DNA of 64,000 nucleotides from Poriferisodalis sp965208895 (GCF_965208895.1 NZ_OZ242363.1:3844001-3908000), one strand, 5' to 3'. Counted from the first letter of the stretch, positions 1 to 9,034 are shown. The notes: generated by a model not told the origin, from the letters alone. Made by a program: numbers and translations.

Positions 1-37
1 GGGTCTCTTCGGAACCCGCCAAATCGAGCGCGTCTAG
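1..37 (+). CDS. livH: LivH-type permease, C-terminal tail only (partial)
   Basis: Read from base 2, this piece encodes eleven residues, GLFGTRQIERV, followed by TAG. The complete LivH at 2129-3076 ends GLFGTKQIERV, so the piece is the 3' end of a paralogous branched-chain amino acid ABC permease that begins before the window. It stands 29 bases upstream of a LivM, the usual livH-livM order. The assignment rests on this one match, which is close to exact. Confidence 0.8.
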   Translation, partial: GLFGTRQIERV

Positions 38-66
38 CTCAACGACCCAAGGGGAGTTGCTGAGGT

Positions 67-1893
67 ATGAGTTCACCACTGCTCATCGTTTCCAAGGGCA
101 GCACACAGCACCGCCAATGGCAGTTCTTGAGCTGGGGCTACGCCGTGGCGCTGGCGGTCCTGGTGCCATTGGTCCTGCAGCCGTTCGAGATCGGCAAGAT
201 GAACCGCGCGCTGGTGCTGATGGTGGCCGTGCTCGCGGTCAACTTGGTCGTCGGCTTCAACGGCATGCTCGCGCTCGGGCACTCGGCGTTCATGGGCATC
301 GGCGCATTCGTTGCTGCCTCGATGGTCCAGGACGAGCTCTGGGACTTCTGGATGGTCATTCCGCTGGTCGTGATCGTCGGATTCGCCATCGGGATCATCG
401 TCGGACTGCCCGCGCTGCGTGTGCGAGGTCTCTACCTAGCGTTGGTCACCATCGCCCAGGCGGCGGTGTTCCCGACGCTGGTGAACATCGACGAGCTGGG
501 CATCGCGCGTCGCACCGGCGGCCCGAATGGCCGGGACGTCATCGAGGAAGTCGATCGACAGGAAAGCGGCTTCTCCAGCTTCTTTGAGTGGCTGCCCGGC
601 GTTGATGGTGCACGTGGCGCCAATGCGTACCGCTACTGGATTCTGCTGGTGATGACGGCGATCGTCATCGCACTGGTCCGCAACATCATGCGAAGCCGGC
701 CCGGCAGGGCGGTTCTGGCAATCCGCGACAGCGAGGCAGGTGCCGCCGTGTACGGCGTGAACCTGCCGATGTACAAGACCGTGAACTTCGCCTTGAGCGC
801 CTCGCTGGGTTCGCTGGCGGGTCTCATGTGGTGCATGGACAAGGGCTTCGTGGCCGGACAGGACTTCACCTTCTTGCTTGCGGTCGACCTGATCATCGGT
901 TTGGTGATCGGCGGTGTCGGCACCCTCCAAGGATCAATCTTCGGCGGATTGTTCGTCGTGTGGGTACGAGATCTCACGAAGAGAATCTCCATCCCGCTGG
1001 GCTTCTACACCCTCGACGGCGACGGCCCGCTATCGGCCGCGATCTTCGGCCTCATCCTCATTCTGTTCACCTTCTTCGCCCCGGGCGGCATCACATCGAT
1101 GGTCGTGGCCATGCAGAAGAGGATCATCCAGGTCGTCCCGCTCACACCGGCCGGCGAACCGATCACTCCGCTCGCAGCCCTCGACCCTGGTCCATCGTCG
1201 ACTCGAGCCACCTGGGCGTTGCGCTTCGCCGTCGCGGGCCCGGTGCTGCTGATCATCGGCTGGGTTCTGATGAACATCGACAGCCTCCTCGTCGGCACGC
1301 TGGCTTTCGTACTTCGCTTCGTCATCGTGGTGCTCGCGCCCGTCATCATCTTCGTAGCGATGAACGAGCTCCGAGCAGTCAAAGCCGGATTGCGCGGCGA
1401 GAACGCCGACGCGGTGAGCTCCCAGGCCAAGACGGCTGGAGTGCTGGGGGTGCTCAGCTTTGCCTACATCCAGGCGTTCGCCCTGAACATCGCTCTGCGG
1501 GCGCACCATGTCGGTCACCTTGCCCGCGAATCGGTGGCGGTGAATCCGGACGGAAAGACGATCCCCGCCATTCCCATGGTCAGCGAGGCCGCGAAGTCGA
1601 AGGACTTTTCCGGGACGCCAGGCGAATTCTGCGAGACCTCGCCGTCAGGCGAGATCAGTGACATGTCGATCGGCGAGCTGTGCAACGTTGCGTCGGATGC
1701 CATCGACGCCTCCGAGACACCTGTGGGCTTCTGGCTCATCGGATGGCCGACGCAGAGCGTGCTCTCGATGGTGCTGAGCATCATCGTCATCGTTGCGACG
1801 ATCGTCATCGGCCTGCGGTACTTCGTCTTCGCCGACGAGAAGACCGAAACCGCTCCCGCGCCAGCACCTGAGGAAGTCGACGCTTCTTCGTAG
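67..1893 (+). CDS. livM: LivM-type branched-chain amino acid ABC permease with a long C-terminal membrane extension
   Basis: Inner-membrane subunit of a high-affinity uptake ABC transporter for branched-chain amino acids or related amides. The family core covers about residues 20-350: hydrophobic helices, the LivM signature NGMLALGHSAFMGIGAF near residue 66, and the cytoplasmic coupling segment RPGRAVLAIRDSEAGAAVYG near 211. LivM proteins usually end near 350 residues; this one has 608. The extra part carries about three more hydrophobic segments (near 388-434 and 461-478), an extracytoplasmic-looking loop with two cysteines (about 522 and 539), another membrane helix near 565-585 and an acidic tail. 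ATG is chosen because GGGGAG lies 10 bases upstream. It follows the livH tail directly. What the extension does is unknown. Confidence 0.9.
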   Translation: MSSPLLIVSKGSTQHRQWQFLSWGYAVALAVLVPLVLQPFEIGKMNRALVLMVAVLAVNLVVGFNGMLALGHSAFMGIGAFVAASMVQDELWDFWMVIPLVVIVGFAIGIIVGLPALRVRGLYLALVTIAQAAVFPTLVNIDELGIARRTGGPNGRDVIEEVDRQESGFSSFFEWLPGVDGARGANAYRYWILLVMTAIVIALVRNIMRSRPGRAVLAIRDSEAGAAVYGVNLPMYKTVNFALSASLGSLAGLMWCMDKGFVAGQDFTFLLAVDLIIGLVIGGVGTLQGSIFGGLFVVWVRDLTKRISIPLGFYTLDGDGPLSAAIFGLILILFTFFAPGGITSMVVAMQKRIIQVVPLTPAGEPITPLAALDPGPSSTRATWALRFAVAGPVLLIIGWVLMNIDSLLVGTLAFVLRFVIVVLAPVIIFVAMNELRAVKAGLRGENADAVSSQAKTAGVLGVLSFAYIQAFALNIALRAHHVGHLARESVAVNPDGKTIPAIPMVSEAAKSKDFSGTPGEFCETSPSGEISDMSIGELCNVASDAIDASETPVGFWLIGWPTQSVLSMVLSIIVIVATIVIGLRYFVFADEKTETAPAPAPEEVDASS

Positions 1894-2003
1894 TCGTAAA
1901 GCGACGCTGAGCCTCCCGCCTCTGTCGGGGTGCCGAGGCCCGGCGGACCCAGTTGAGAGGGAGCGCGGATAGGTGTACCGCCCCGCCGAGCGGCCGCTGG
2001 TTT

Positions 2004-2097
2004 CCCGCTCTTGTTCGCTGCGCTCACGGGCCGCTCGGGCCACGGCTTCGCACCGTCCTTCCCGCTCTGGCTCGCTGCGCTCGCAGGCCACTCGGGC
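2004..2097 (-). repeat. Dispersed 37-bp repeat, two units
   Basis: Two units (2004-2040 and 2061-2097) of a repeat that on the minus strand reads CCCGAGCGGCCCGTGAGCG then AGCGAACAAGAGCGGG or close variants. The same unit occurs at 22043, 53864, 57174 and 57232, always between genes and often beside GAGGCTGAGCC. Here it fills much of the 235-base gap between livM and the next livH. No tRNA, hairpin or transposase accounts for it. Confidence 0.85.
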
Positions 2098-2128
2098 CCG
2101 GGGCTCAGCCTCTCAAGGCTGAACAGCT

Positions 2129-3076
2129 GTGATCGACGAAGTTCTGCTGCTGCAGCGAATCTTCGACGCCCTGTTCAACAGCGCCATCTACTCCTCGCTG
2201 GCGCTGGCGCTGGTCATCATCTTCCGCTCCACCGGGCTGCTGAACTTCGCCCAGGGCGAGATGGCCACGTTCTCGGCCTATATCGCCTTCGTGCTGCTCG
2301 CCGGTGCGGCACCTGGCGTCACCGGCGGCGGACTGGCGGGTTGGTTCGGAGCGCCGTTCTCGACGCCGCTGGCGATCTGCGGCGCTGTCGTCATCGGCAT
2401 CGCCGCAGGCGCCACAACCGAGCGCGTGCTCATCCGCCCGTTGCGCAACGCGCCCGAGCTAGCGCTCGTCAACGTCACCATCGGCATCCTGCTTGCGCTG
2501 AATTCGCTCATGGCGCAGTGGTGGGGCACCGGGCCGCGCGTCTTCCCGCCCTTCTTCCCGTCGTCGCCCGGCGACCACCTGGACATCGGCGGCGCCAGGC
2601 TTCGTTTCTCGACCATCGGCGCATGGTTGGTGCTGTTCGCGCTCCTGACGCTGCTGGCTCTGCTCTTGCGCTACACGCGCGCCGGCCTCGCGTTCCGGGC
2701 GGTCTCCATCGATCCCGAGTCGGCTGCGCTGAACGGGATCCGGGTGGGACCCACGCTGATGTACGGATGGGCACTGGCGGCCGGCCTCGGCGCCATCGCG
2801 GCGACCATGAGCGCCAATTCGGTGTTGCTCGAACCCACGATGATGGTCAGGGTGCTGGTGTACGCCTTCGCGGCGGCAACCCTCGGGGGGCTGGATTCGC
2901 CGAAGGGTGCCCTGGTGGGCGGCGTGATCATCGGCCTGAGCCAGACGCTCATCCCGGCTTATGTCCCCTTCATCGGCTTCGAGCTGAGCGTGCTGCCTGC
3001 ACTCGTGGCGATGGTGATCGTGCTGATCGTGCGGCCCGCTGGCTTGTTCGGCACCAAGCAGATCGAACGGGTATGA
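2129..3076 (+). CDS. livH: LivH-type branched-chain amino acid ABC permease
   Basis: Inner-membrane permease that pairs with LivM. The 315-residue length is normal for LivH. Family features are the N-terminal LLLQRIFDALFNSAIYSSLA, the helix with GLLNFAQGEMATFSAYIAF near residue 38, and the C-terminal LIVRPAGLFGTKQIERV. About eight hydrophobic segments are visible. The start is GTG at 2129; an ATG in this region is not available in frame, and the family N-terminus begins here. The stop overlaps the start of the next livM by four bases (ATGA), so the two are translationally coupled. Confidence 0.93.
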   Translation: MIDEVLLLQRIFDALFNSAIYSSLALALVIIFRSTGLLNFAQGEMATFSAYIAFVLLAGAAPGVTGGGLAGWFGAPFSTPLAICGAVVIGIAAGATTERVLIRPLRNAPELALVNVTIGILLALNSLMAQWWGTGPRVFPPFFPSSPGDHLDIGGARLRFSTIGAWLVLFALLTLLALLLRYTRAGLAFRAVSIDPESAALNGIRVGPTLMYGWALAAGLGAIAATMSANSVLLEPTMMVRVLVYAFAAATLGGLDSPKGALVGGVIIGLSQTLIPAYVPFIGFELSVLPALVAMVIVLIVRPAGLFGTKQIERV

Positions 3077-4383
3077 GCGACGACGACTGGCCGGCGCCGC
3101 TGCCGCGACCGGGCGACGACGAAGCCTCGGGCGCCGATGCCAGCGTTTTCGGAGTGTTCACATCTCCGTCGGAGACGGCGCTTCCTGCTCCCGGCACTGC
3201 CGGCGTCACCGATGAACCGTCGGAATCACCCGCGACTGAATCACCCGCGACCACTGCATCGGGTGTGACGATGGCGCCGCCAGACCCGCCCGCAGCCGCC
3301 ACCGCCGCGGAGCAACCCGGATCGGATGGTTCGCACCTGCGGTTCCTGCCGGGGCGGCGGCGTATCGGCCCGCTCGGCTGGGTCGGCGGCTCGCTGCTCG
3401 GCATCTGGCTGGTAGCGATGCCGTTGACCAGCACGGTGACCGAATTGCGTCAGAACACCCAGATCGTGGTGATGGTCTTGGCGGTGCTTGGAGTGAACAT
3501 CGCCACGGGTTACGGCGGCATGATCAGCCTGGGTCACGGCGTCTTCGTGGCAGTCGGCTCGTTTGCCGCGGCATATGCCGTCGACGACCTCCAACTGCCG
3601 TGGGTCGTTTCGATCATCGCGGGAGCCGTCTTTGCCGGCGCGCTCGGCGCGCTTGTCGGGCTGCCGGCCCTGCGAATAAAGGGAATCCATCTCGCGCTCG
3701 TCACCCTCGGTCTGGCCATCGTCTTCCAGCCGCTCGCGAAACGCTTCCCCGCATTTTCTGGTGGCGTCAGCGGGCGAGCAGTGGGTGCAGAAATGGTGCC
3801 GCCGAGCTGGTTCGGCACGAGTCGCTGGGCTGAAGGCTTTTATCGCTATTTGATCTGCTTGGCGGTAGTGGCTCTGGCGATATGGCTGACGCACAACATC
3901 ATCAACAGCCGGCCTGGAAGAGCCATGCGTGCGGTGAGGGACAACGACACTGCAGCGGCCGTGTATGGCGTCAATGTCGTCGCCTCGAGGGTCAATACCT
4001 TCGCTGTCAGCGCTTCGCTGGCGGGACTCGCGGGTTCTCTCAACATCGTGCTGGTGCCATTTGCCTCCCAGGAGTCGTATCCGTTCTCGGAGTCTCTGGT
4101 CCTCTATGCCACCGCCGTGCTCGGCGGGCTCGGATCGCTGTGGGGTTCCGTGCTCGGCGTTGCGATCCGTGAGATCTTCTCGTGGCTCGGCGAGCTCATC
4201 GACAATGTCAGCGGTCTGGGGCCATTCAGCGAGCTCCTGAGCCTGCTCGATGAGGAACAGTTCGTGTTCGGGGTGTTGCTGATCGCGCTGACGTTTGTCT
4301 TCCCGCGGGGTCTCATCGGGATGTTCACACGACGGACCGGCGAGCGTGCTCCCCGCTCTCGTCGAAATCGAACGCGCGCTTGA
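3073..4383 (+). CDS. livM: LivM-type branched-chain amino acid ABC permease with Pro/Ser/Thr-rich N-terminus
   Basis: Second LivM of the window, 436 residues. Residues 1-85 are hydrophilic and rich in Pro, Ser, Thr and Ala, without resemblance to the family; the permease core follows, with GYGGMISLGHGVFVAVGSF near 142 and the coupling segment RPGRAMRAVRDNDTAAAVYG near 280. The open frame extends more than 1 kb upstream inside livH in another frame, but the ATG at 3073 overlaps the livH stop (ATGA) and is the credible start. Together with livH it forms the membrane channel; the likely substrate-binding lipoprotein follows 130 bases downstream. Confidence 0.93.
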   Translation: MSDDDWPAPLPRPGDDEASGADASVFGVFTSPSETALPAPGTAGVTDEPSESPATESPATTASGVTMAPPDPPAAATAAEQPGSDGSHLRFLPGRRRIGPLGWVGGSLLGIWLVAMPLTSTVTELRQNTQIVVMVLAVLGVNIATGYGGMISLGHGVFVAVGSFAAAYAVDDLQLPWVVSIIAGAVFAGALGALVGLPALRIKGIHLALVTLGLAIVFQPLAKRFPAFSGGVSGRAVGAEMVPPSWFGTSRWAEGFYRYLICLAVVALAIWLTHNIINSRPGRAMRAVRDNDTAAAVYGVNVVASRVNTFAVSASLAGLAGSLNIVLVPFASQESYPFSESLVLYATAVLGGLGSLWGSVLGVAIREIFSWLGELIDNVSGLGPFSELLSLLDEEQFVFGVLLIALTFVFPRGLIGMFTRRTGERAPRSRRNRTRA

Positions 4384-4513
4384 AATTGTTGCGAAACTGA
4401 CACACCCTGCTCGGTATCGGCAGAATCGGGTGAACTAGCTTTCGATGCACGCTGGCTCAGGCGTCCGAACGCCGCACGCCGGCATTTTGTATTCACCAAC
4501 AGGGAGACACAAC

Positions 4514-6232
4514 ATGACCAAGCGTCGAATGTGGCGTTTGCTTGCTCTGCTCTTCGCGTTCTCGCTGGTTGCCGCTGCGTGCGGCGGCGGCGATGACGAC
4601 GCGGAGGACGGAGCTGGCGAGACGGAGACCGAGACCACCGCCGCGCCCACTGAGGGCGAGGAGATGGACGACGGCGAGATGGACGAGGCCGACGAGGACG
4701 ACGAAGGTGCCACCGGTGCTCTCGGCGGCGCCGCAGCCGAAGAGGACATCGAGGCGGCTGTAGCCGGCGAGACCGACGATGAGGAGATGACCGACGAGGA
4801 GATGATGGAAGAGGAGGAGATGATGTTTGATCGCTCCACCCTCGAAGGCATCTTCGACGAGGCCGCTGCTCGCCGCGCCAAGTCTGTCGCTGAGCTGACC
4901 GAGAAGATCGAGTCGGGCGAGTACGGCGTCGGCGACGACGGCATCCTGCGCGGCCCTGCGGGCTTCGAGATCGACATCAGCGCGTGCCCCGACGACTGGT
5001 CGGACACGACGGGCATCACCGACTCGCAGATCCGCATCGGCCACACCACCGCCCAGTCGGGCAACCTCGCTGCCTACGGCAACATCGCCTACGGCTGGGA
5101 GAACTACTTCAACTGGATCAACGACAACGACCCGATCATGGTCGGCGGCTCGCCTCGCGAGCTGACCATCATCATCAAGGACGACGCGTACGTCGCCGCG
5201 CAGACGATCGAGTTCGTGGACGAGCTGATCGAGGCGGAGAACGTGTTCTCGATCCTGACGCTGGGCTCGCCGAACACGCTGGCGGTGTACGACAAGATCA
5301 ACGAGGAGTGCATCCCGCACCCGTTCGTGATGACCGGCCACCCGGCCTGGGGCGACCCCGTCAACCACCCGTGGACCACCATCATGCAGATGTCGTACTC
5401 GACCGAGTCGATCCTGTGGGGCGCGTGGATCAGGGAGAACCTCGCCGATCTGCTGCCGGTGAGGGTTGCCGGTCTGGTGATGGACAACGACTTCGGTCTG
5501 GCCTACGAGCTCGGCTTCGAGGAGTGGGCGCATGCCAACCCCGATGTGGTGAGCGAGTACAAGCCGGTGCGTCACGACCCTGCGGCGCCCACGCTGACCA
5601 ATGAGATGACCACCATCTTGGCGTTCGAGCCTGACGTGTTCATCTCGATGACGGCGGGCAATCCGTGCCTGTTGGCGATTCAGGAAGCCGGCCAGAGCGG
5701 CCTGTACGACGACATCAACGCCAAGGGCGGTGTGCTGTTCACGCCGTCAGTGTGCGCGGGCATCGAGGCGTACATGAAGCCTGCGGGTGAAGCCGCAGAA
5801 GGCTGGTGGATCATCGGAGGCGGTTCGAAGGACTCCACCGACCCGCAGTTCATTGAGGAGCCATTCATCTCGTTCGTGAACAGCAACCTCGAAGCTGCGG
5901 AACTGGACCCGTCGGTGTCGCTTTACGCCATCGGCTACACCTACGGCTATCCCTATGGTGAGGCGCTGCGCATTGCTGCGGAGCTGCCCGGCGGCCTGAC
6001 CCGGACCAACTTCATCCTGGCGGTGCGGTCGATCGACATCTATCACCCGATGATCCTCGACGGCATCACCACCCAGTTCAACGGCAACGCTGACGCGTAC
6101 TTCATCGAGGGTTCGCAGTTCAGCAAGTTCGATGCCGCCGGGCAGACGTGGGACATCATCGGCGAGGTCGTGGATGTCAACGGGCGCTCTTCGAACTGCG
6201 CTTGGGACAAGGACAACGGCGGCTGCCGCTAG
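4514..6232 (+). CDS. Branched-chain amino acid ABC transporter substrate-binding lipoprotein
   Basis: Extracytoplasmic receptor of the Liv-type transporter (Peripla_BP_6 / type I periplasmic-binding fold). The N-terminus is a lipoprotein signal: MTKRRMWRLL, a hydrophobic core, then VAAAC with the lipidated Cys at residue 23. Residues about 27-110 are a very acidic, low-complexity spacer of Glu, Asp and Met. The binding domain begins near 155 (DSQIRIGHTTAQSGNLAAYG). ATG 4514 is preferred over an in-frame upstream start because AGGGAGA precedes it and the signal peptide begins there. The C-terminus has a small Cys pair in SNCAWDKDNGGC. A strong hairpin follows the gene. The acidic linker probably spans the cell wall; substrate specificity cannot be read. 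Confidence 0.92.
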   Translation: MTKRRMWRLLALLFAFSLVAAACGGGDDDAEDGAGETETETTAAPTEGEEMDDGEMDEADEDDEGATGALGGAAAEEDIEAAVAGETDDEEMTDEEMMEEEEMMFDRSTLEGIFDEAAARRAKSVAELTEKIESGEYGVGDDGILRGPAGFEIDISACPDDWSDTTGITDSQIRIGHTTAQSGNLAAYGNIAYGWENYFNWINDNDPIMVGGSPRELTIIIKDDAYVAAQTIEFVDELIEAENVFSILTLGSPNTLAVYDKINEECIPHPFVMTGHPAWGDPVNHPWTTIMQMSYSTESILWGAWIRENLADLLPVRVAGLVMDNDFGLAYELGFEEWAHANPDVVSEYKPVRHDPAAPTLTNEMTTILAFEPDVFISMTAGNPCLLAIQEAGQSGLYDDINAKGGVLFTPSVCAGIEAYMKPAGEAAEGWWIIGGGSKDSTDPQFIEEPFISFVNSNLEAAELDPSVSLYAIGYTYGYPYGEALRIAAELPGGLTRTNFILAVRSIDIYHPMILDGITTQFNGNADAYFIEGSQFSKFDAAGQTWDIIGEVVDVNGRSSNCAWDKDNGGCR

Positions 6233-6296
6233 GCAAACGCCTCTCAGCGGTCGGAAGCACTGCTTGGGAGCGCTGAGCTGACCGAACGGTCAAAGC

Positions 6297-6330
6297 AGAG
6301 GGCCGGCGGGCATCAGCCCGCCGGCCCTCT
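6297..6330 (+). terminator. Perfect 15-bp hairpin, candidate terminator of the liv cluster
   Basis: Bases 6297-6311 (AGAGGGCCGGCGGGC) pair perfectly with 6316-6330 across a 4-base loop, ATCA. It lies 64 bases after the binding-protein stop and before a convergent gene. No T-run follows, as is common for actinobacterial terminators, so it may serve both strands. Confidence 0.7.
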
Positions 6331-6397
6331 CGCGTCCGCCCAGCGCTTGGACAGTGGTGTCGAGATCCCCACCGGACCCGCCGGCGCCAGGCGCGCG

Positions 6398-7579
6398 TCA
6401 GCTCCCGTCGACGATGGCTTTGACGCCTTCGACGACGCGCTGCATGTTGGCTCGCAGGGTCTCCCGACGCCGGTTCAGCACGCGCTGCTCCTTGGCAGGA
6501 TCACGCAGGGCCATCGGGACAGTGCCGTTGTTCTCCTGGCCGATCAGCATCGAGAATCGCAGCCTGCTGCCGCTGCCTTGCTCGGCGAGGTCGAAGCGCC
6601 ACACCGCACCGGGGTTCTCGGCGTCGGTGACCCGCCACTCGAAGGCCGTGCGTTCCTCCCATGCCGTCACGATGCAGTCGGTTTCCCAGTCGAACACATC
6701 GGGGATGGAATTGCGGCCCTTGAAGGTCGAGCCGACGTCTGGGGGGCCGCCGGAGGTCCACTCGGCGCCGAGGAATTCTTCGGAGAATTGGGCGGGCATG
6801 TTGATATCGGAGATGACCTCCCAGACGGCCCGCGGGCGGGCATCGGTGTCGATCTCGGCCACGACGCCCTGCCCGTCGGCGACCCTCGCAGTGCCGTCGT
6901 CACTGGGCCGCTGGCGCGTGAAGCCCCACTGGTCGAAGTAGGTGACCTCGCTGGCCGGCCTGCGGGGTGCGGGCGAGAACTCGGTGCCCTTGGTGTAGGC
7001 CACCGGGAAGCACACCAGCGTGGTGAGGCCCGGTGGCATGCCGAGCAGTTCGGCGACCTCGTCGGACTTGTTGTTGAGCATCGTTGCGTAGGCAGTGCCG
7101 AGCCCGCGGGAGCGCAGCGCCAGGTTGAAGCTCCACGCAGAGGGGATGGCGCTGTCGAACAGTCCCGGCCGGCCGCTGTCGTCGTGGATGCCCCAGATGG
7201 CCAGCATCACCAGCGCTGGCGCCTTCGCGTAGTTCTCGACGAGGTAGGCGCTGGAGCTGACGATGTGCTCCTTGGGGTGGCCTGTTCCGTCGAGGCGCCC
7301 GCGTGCGTTGATGAAGATCGTGCCGACTTCGGCGTAGAGCTCGCCGAGCTGGTCCTTGAGCTGCTGGTCGCGGACGACGATCCAGCGACGGCTGGCATCG
7401 TTGCCGCCGGTGGGCGCCTGTTCGGCGAGGTCGATGCACTCGAAGATGGTCTCGTCGCTGACCCAGCGGTCGAAGTCAAGCCGCTTGCGCACGGCTCGTG
7501 TGGTGGTGAGCAGACGGTCCACCTGATCGAGGTCGAAGCCGGCCTCTGAGATGCGTTCTTCTGAATCTCGATTTGACAT
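6398..7579 (-). CDS. Nitroreductase-family domain fused to an SRPBCC (polyketide cyclase/START-like) domain
   Basis: Residues about 25-215 match the nitroreductase fold (FMN, sometimes F420): a TTTRAVRKRLDFDR opening, EQAPTGGNDASRRWIVVRD, and GLGTAYATM near 150. Residues about 240-385 match an SRPBCC hydrophobic-ligand domain (RAVWEVISDINMPAQFSEEF; GSTFKGRNSIPDVFDWETDC; TAFEWRVTD). Both domains exist widely as single proteins; the fusion suggests that the second domain binds or presents a hydrophobic substrate to the flavin domain. The start is ATG at 7579. It is convergent with the liv cluster and divergent from the acyl-CoA dehydrogenase at 7671, with 91 bases between. Substrate unknown. 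Confidence 0.88.
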   Translation of the reverse strand: MSNRDSEERISEAGFDLDQVDRLLTTTRAVRKRLDFDRWVSDETIFECIDLAEQAPTGGNDASRRWIVVRDQQLKDQLGELYAEVGTIFINARGRLDGTGHPKEHIVSSSAYLVENYAKAPALVMLAIWGIHDDSGRPGLFDSAIPSAWSFNLALRSRGLGTAYATMLNNKSDEVAELLGMPPGLTTLVCFPVAYTKGTEFSPAPRRPASEVTYFDQWGFTRQRPSDDGTARVADGQGVVAEIDTDARPRAVWEVISDINMPAQFSEEFLGAEWTSGGPPDVGSTFKGRNSIPDVFDWETDCIVTAWEERTAFEWRVTDAENPGAVWRFDLAEQGSGSRLRFSMLIGQENNGTVPMALRDPAKEQRVLNRRRETLRANMQRVVEGVKAIVDGS

Positions 7580-7670
7580 GGCGGTACGTTAGGTCGCTGC
7601 GGGCCAGCGATGCCTGTCCGGATCGCAGCGGTGCAGGGTGCCTCGGAAGGCTTGTGGCGGGGAGAGCGCA

Positions 7671-8813
7671 GTGCAGTTGACCGACGAGCAGCAGCAGATT
7701 CGTGACGTGGCGAGGAGCTTCGCCCAGCGTGAGATCGCTCCCTTCGCGGCCGAGTGGGACCGCGCCGGGGGAGCGCCTCGTGAGCTGTACGCCAAGATGG
7801 CCGACATCGGTCTGATGGGGGTGATGGTCGATCCGTGCTGGGGTGGTTCCGGCGCCGACTTCGTGTCCTACGCACTGGCGATCGAGGAGATCTCCGCTGC
7901 GGACGGCGGGATCAGCAACATGATGGCGGCCAACAACTCGCCGGTTGCTGTGGCGATCGAGCAGTCCGGCACAGATCAGCAGCGGCGCGACTATCTCACC
8001 AAGCTCACCAGCGGCGAGTGGCTGGGCTGCATCCACCTCACCGAGCCACACACCGGTTCGGACGCGGCGGCCATTCGCACCCGAGCCGAGCGGGACGGCG
8101 ACGAGTACGTGCTGAACGGACACAAGGCGTTCATCACGGCGGGTTCCAGCGCGGACGTGGCGATGATCGTGGCAGTGACCGATCCGGGCGCCGGCAAGCG
8201 GGGGATGACGACGTTCATCACGCCTACCGACAATCCCGGCTACCAAGTGGTCGCCAAGGAGCGCAAGCTCGGCCACCGCACGAATGACACCTGCCAGGTG
8301 GTGTTCGAGGACATGCGGGTGCCGTCCACCGATGTGCTCGGCGAGATCGGGCGGGGTCTCGGCATCGCGCTGGGAAACCTGTCGCTCGGGCGCATCGGCG
8401 TGGCCGCCCAAGCCACCGGCGGCGCACGTGCGGCGCTGAAGGCGGCCCACGCCTACGCCCAGGAGCGGGAGACCTTCGGCCGCCCCATCGTCGAACACCA
8501 AGCGATCTCATTCACGCTTGCCGAGATGGCCACCCAGATCGAGGCAGCCCGCCAGCTCTACCTGCACGCTGCCCAGATGCGCGACCAGGGCCTTGAGTGC
8601 GCTCGGGAGGCGTCGATGGCCAAGCTGTTCGCCTCAGAGATGGCGGAGCGGGTGGCGTCCAAAGCCATCCAGATCCATGGCGGCTACGGCTACCTCGACG
8701 ACTACCCCGTCGAGAAGATCTACCGCGACGTGCGCGTGTACCAGATCTACGAAGGCACCTCGGAGGTGCAGAAGATGCTCATCGGCCGGATGCTCGACGG
8801 TGTCGACTGGTAG
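7671..8813 (+). CDS. Acyl-CoA dehydrogenase
   Basis: FAD-dependent acyl-CoA dehydrogenase of normal length (380 residues), introducing the alpha-beta double bond of acyl-CoA in beta-oxidation or branched-chain amino acid breakdown. Visible signatures are GCIHLTEPHTGSDAAAIRT near 120, KAFITAGSSADVAMIVAV, and the C-terminal QIHGGYGYLDDYPVEKIYRD followed by YEGTSEVQ, which contains the usual catalytic Glu. GTG 7671 is chosen over the frame's first start because GGGGAGA lies a few bases upstream and the protein then begins QLTDEQQQIRD, as in the family. A 95-bp piece of this gene is copied just downstream. Confidence 0.93.
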   Translation: MQLTDEQQQIRDVARSFAQREIAPFAAEWDRAGGAPRELYAKMADIGLMGVMVDPCWGGSGADFVSYALAIEEISAADGGISNMMAANNSPVAVAIEQSGTDQQRRDYLTKLTSGEWLGCIHLTEPHTGSDAAAIRTRAERDGDEYVLNGHKAFITAGSSADVAMIVAVTDPGAGKRGMTTFITPTDNPGYQVVAKERKLGHRTNDTCQVVFEDMRVPSTDVLGEIGRGLGIALGNLSLGRIGVAAQATGGARAALKAAHAYAQERETFGRPIVEHQAISFTLAEMATQIEAARQLYLHAAQMRDQGLECAREASMAKLFASEMAERVASKAIQIHGGYGYLDDYPVEKIYRDVRVYQIYEGTSEVQKMLIGRMLDGVDW

Positions 8814-8837
8814 CAGTCGACACCGTTCCTGCTACTC

Positions 8838-8932
8838 GACAGCGGGATCAGGAACATGATGGCCGCTAACAACTCGCCAGTTGCTGTGGCGATCGAGCAG
8901 TCCGACACCGATCAGCAGCGGCGCGACTATCT
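8838..8932 (+). pseudogene. Copied internal fragment of an acyl-CoA dehydrogenase gene
   Basis: These 95 bases match 7902-7996, inside the gene just upstream, with 7 mismatches by hand count (about 93%). The frame still reads as residues of the enzyme (IRNMMAANNSPVAVAIEQ) with no stop in that stretch, but there is no start, FAD site or C-terminus. It is either the relic of a second dehydrogenase gene or a tandem partial duplication that has since drifted. It ends about 35 bases before the promoter of the A-B module. Confidence 0.85.
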
Positions 8933-8968
8933 GGTCAGGCGTCGCCGCGCGAGGGGGCGGCAAACCGC

Positions 8969-8999
8969 TTGCGGTCGCTCAGCGGGCCAGAACTAGGCT
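8969..8999 (+). promoter_or_regulatory. Promoter of A-B module copy 1
   Basis: TTGCGG at 8969-8974 and TAGGCT at 8994-8999 are separated by 19 bases. The region is preceded by CAAACCGC and matches the region upstream of copy 2 (39157-39187), where TTGGAG and TAGGCT have the same 19-base spacing and the same CAAACCGC and CCAGA blocks. Conservation between two otherwise diverged copies supports a real regulatory element. Confidence 0.55.
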
Positions 9000-9034
9000 G
9001 GGCCAACCGGCTCGAACGTACAAAGGTCGTGATT

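Noticed and set aside
2011..3072. Upstream extension of the second LivM frame over livH
   Set aside because: It is read in another frame inside livH, is Arg-rich and without family resemblance; ATG 3073 overlaps the livH stop.
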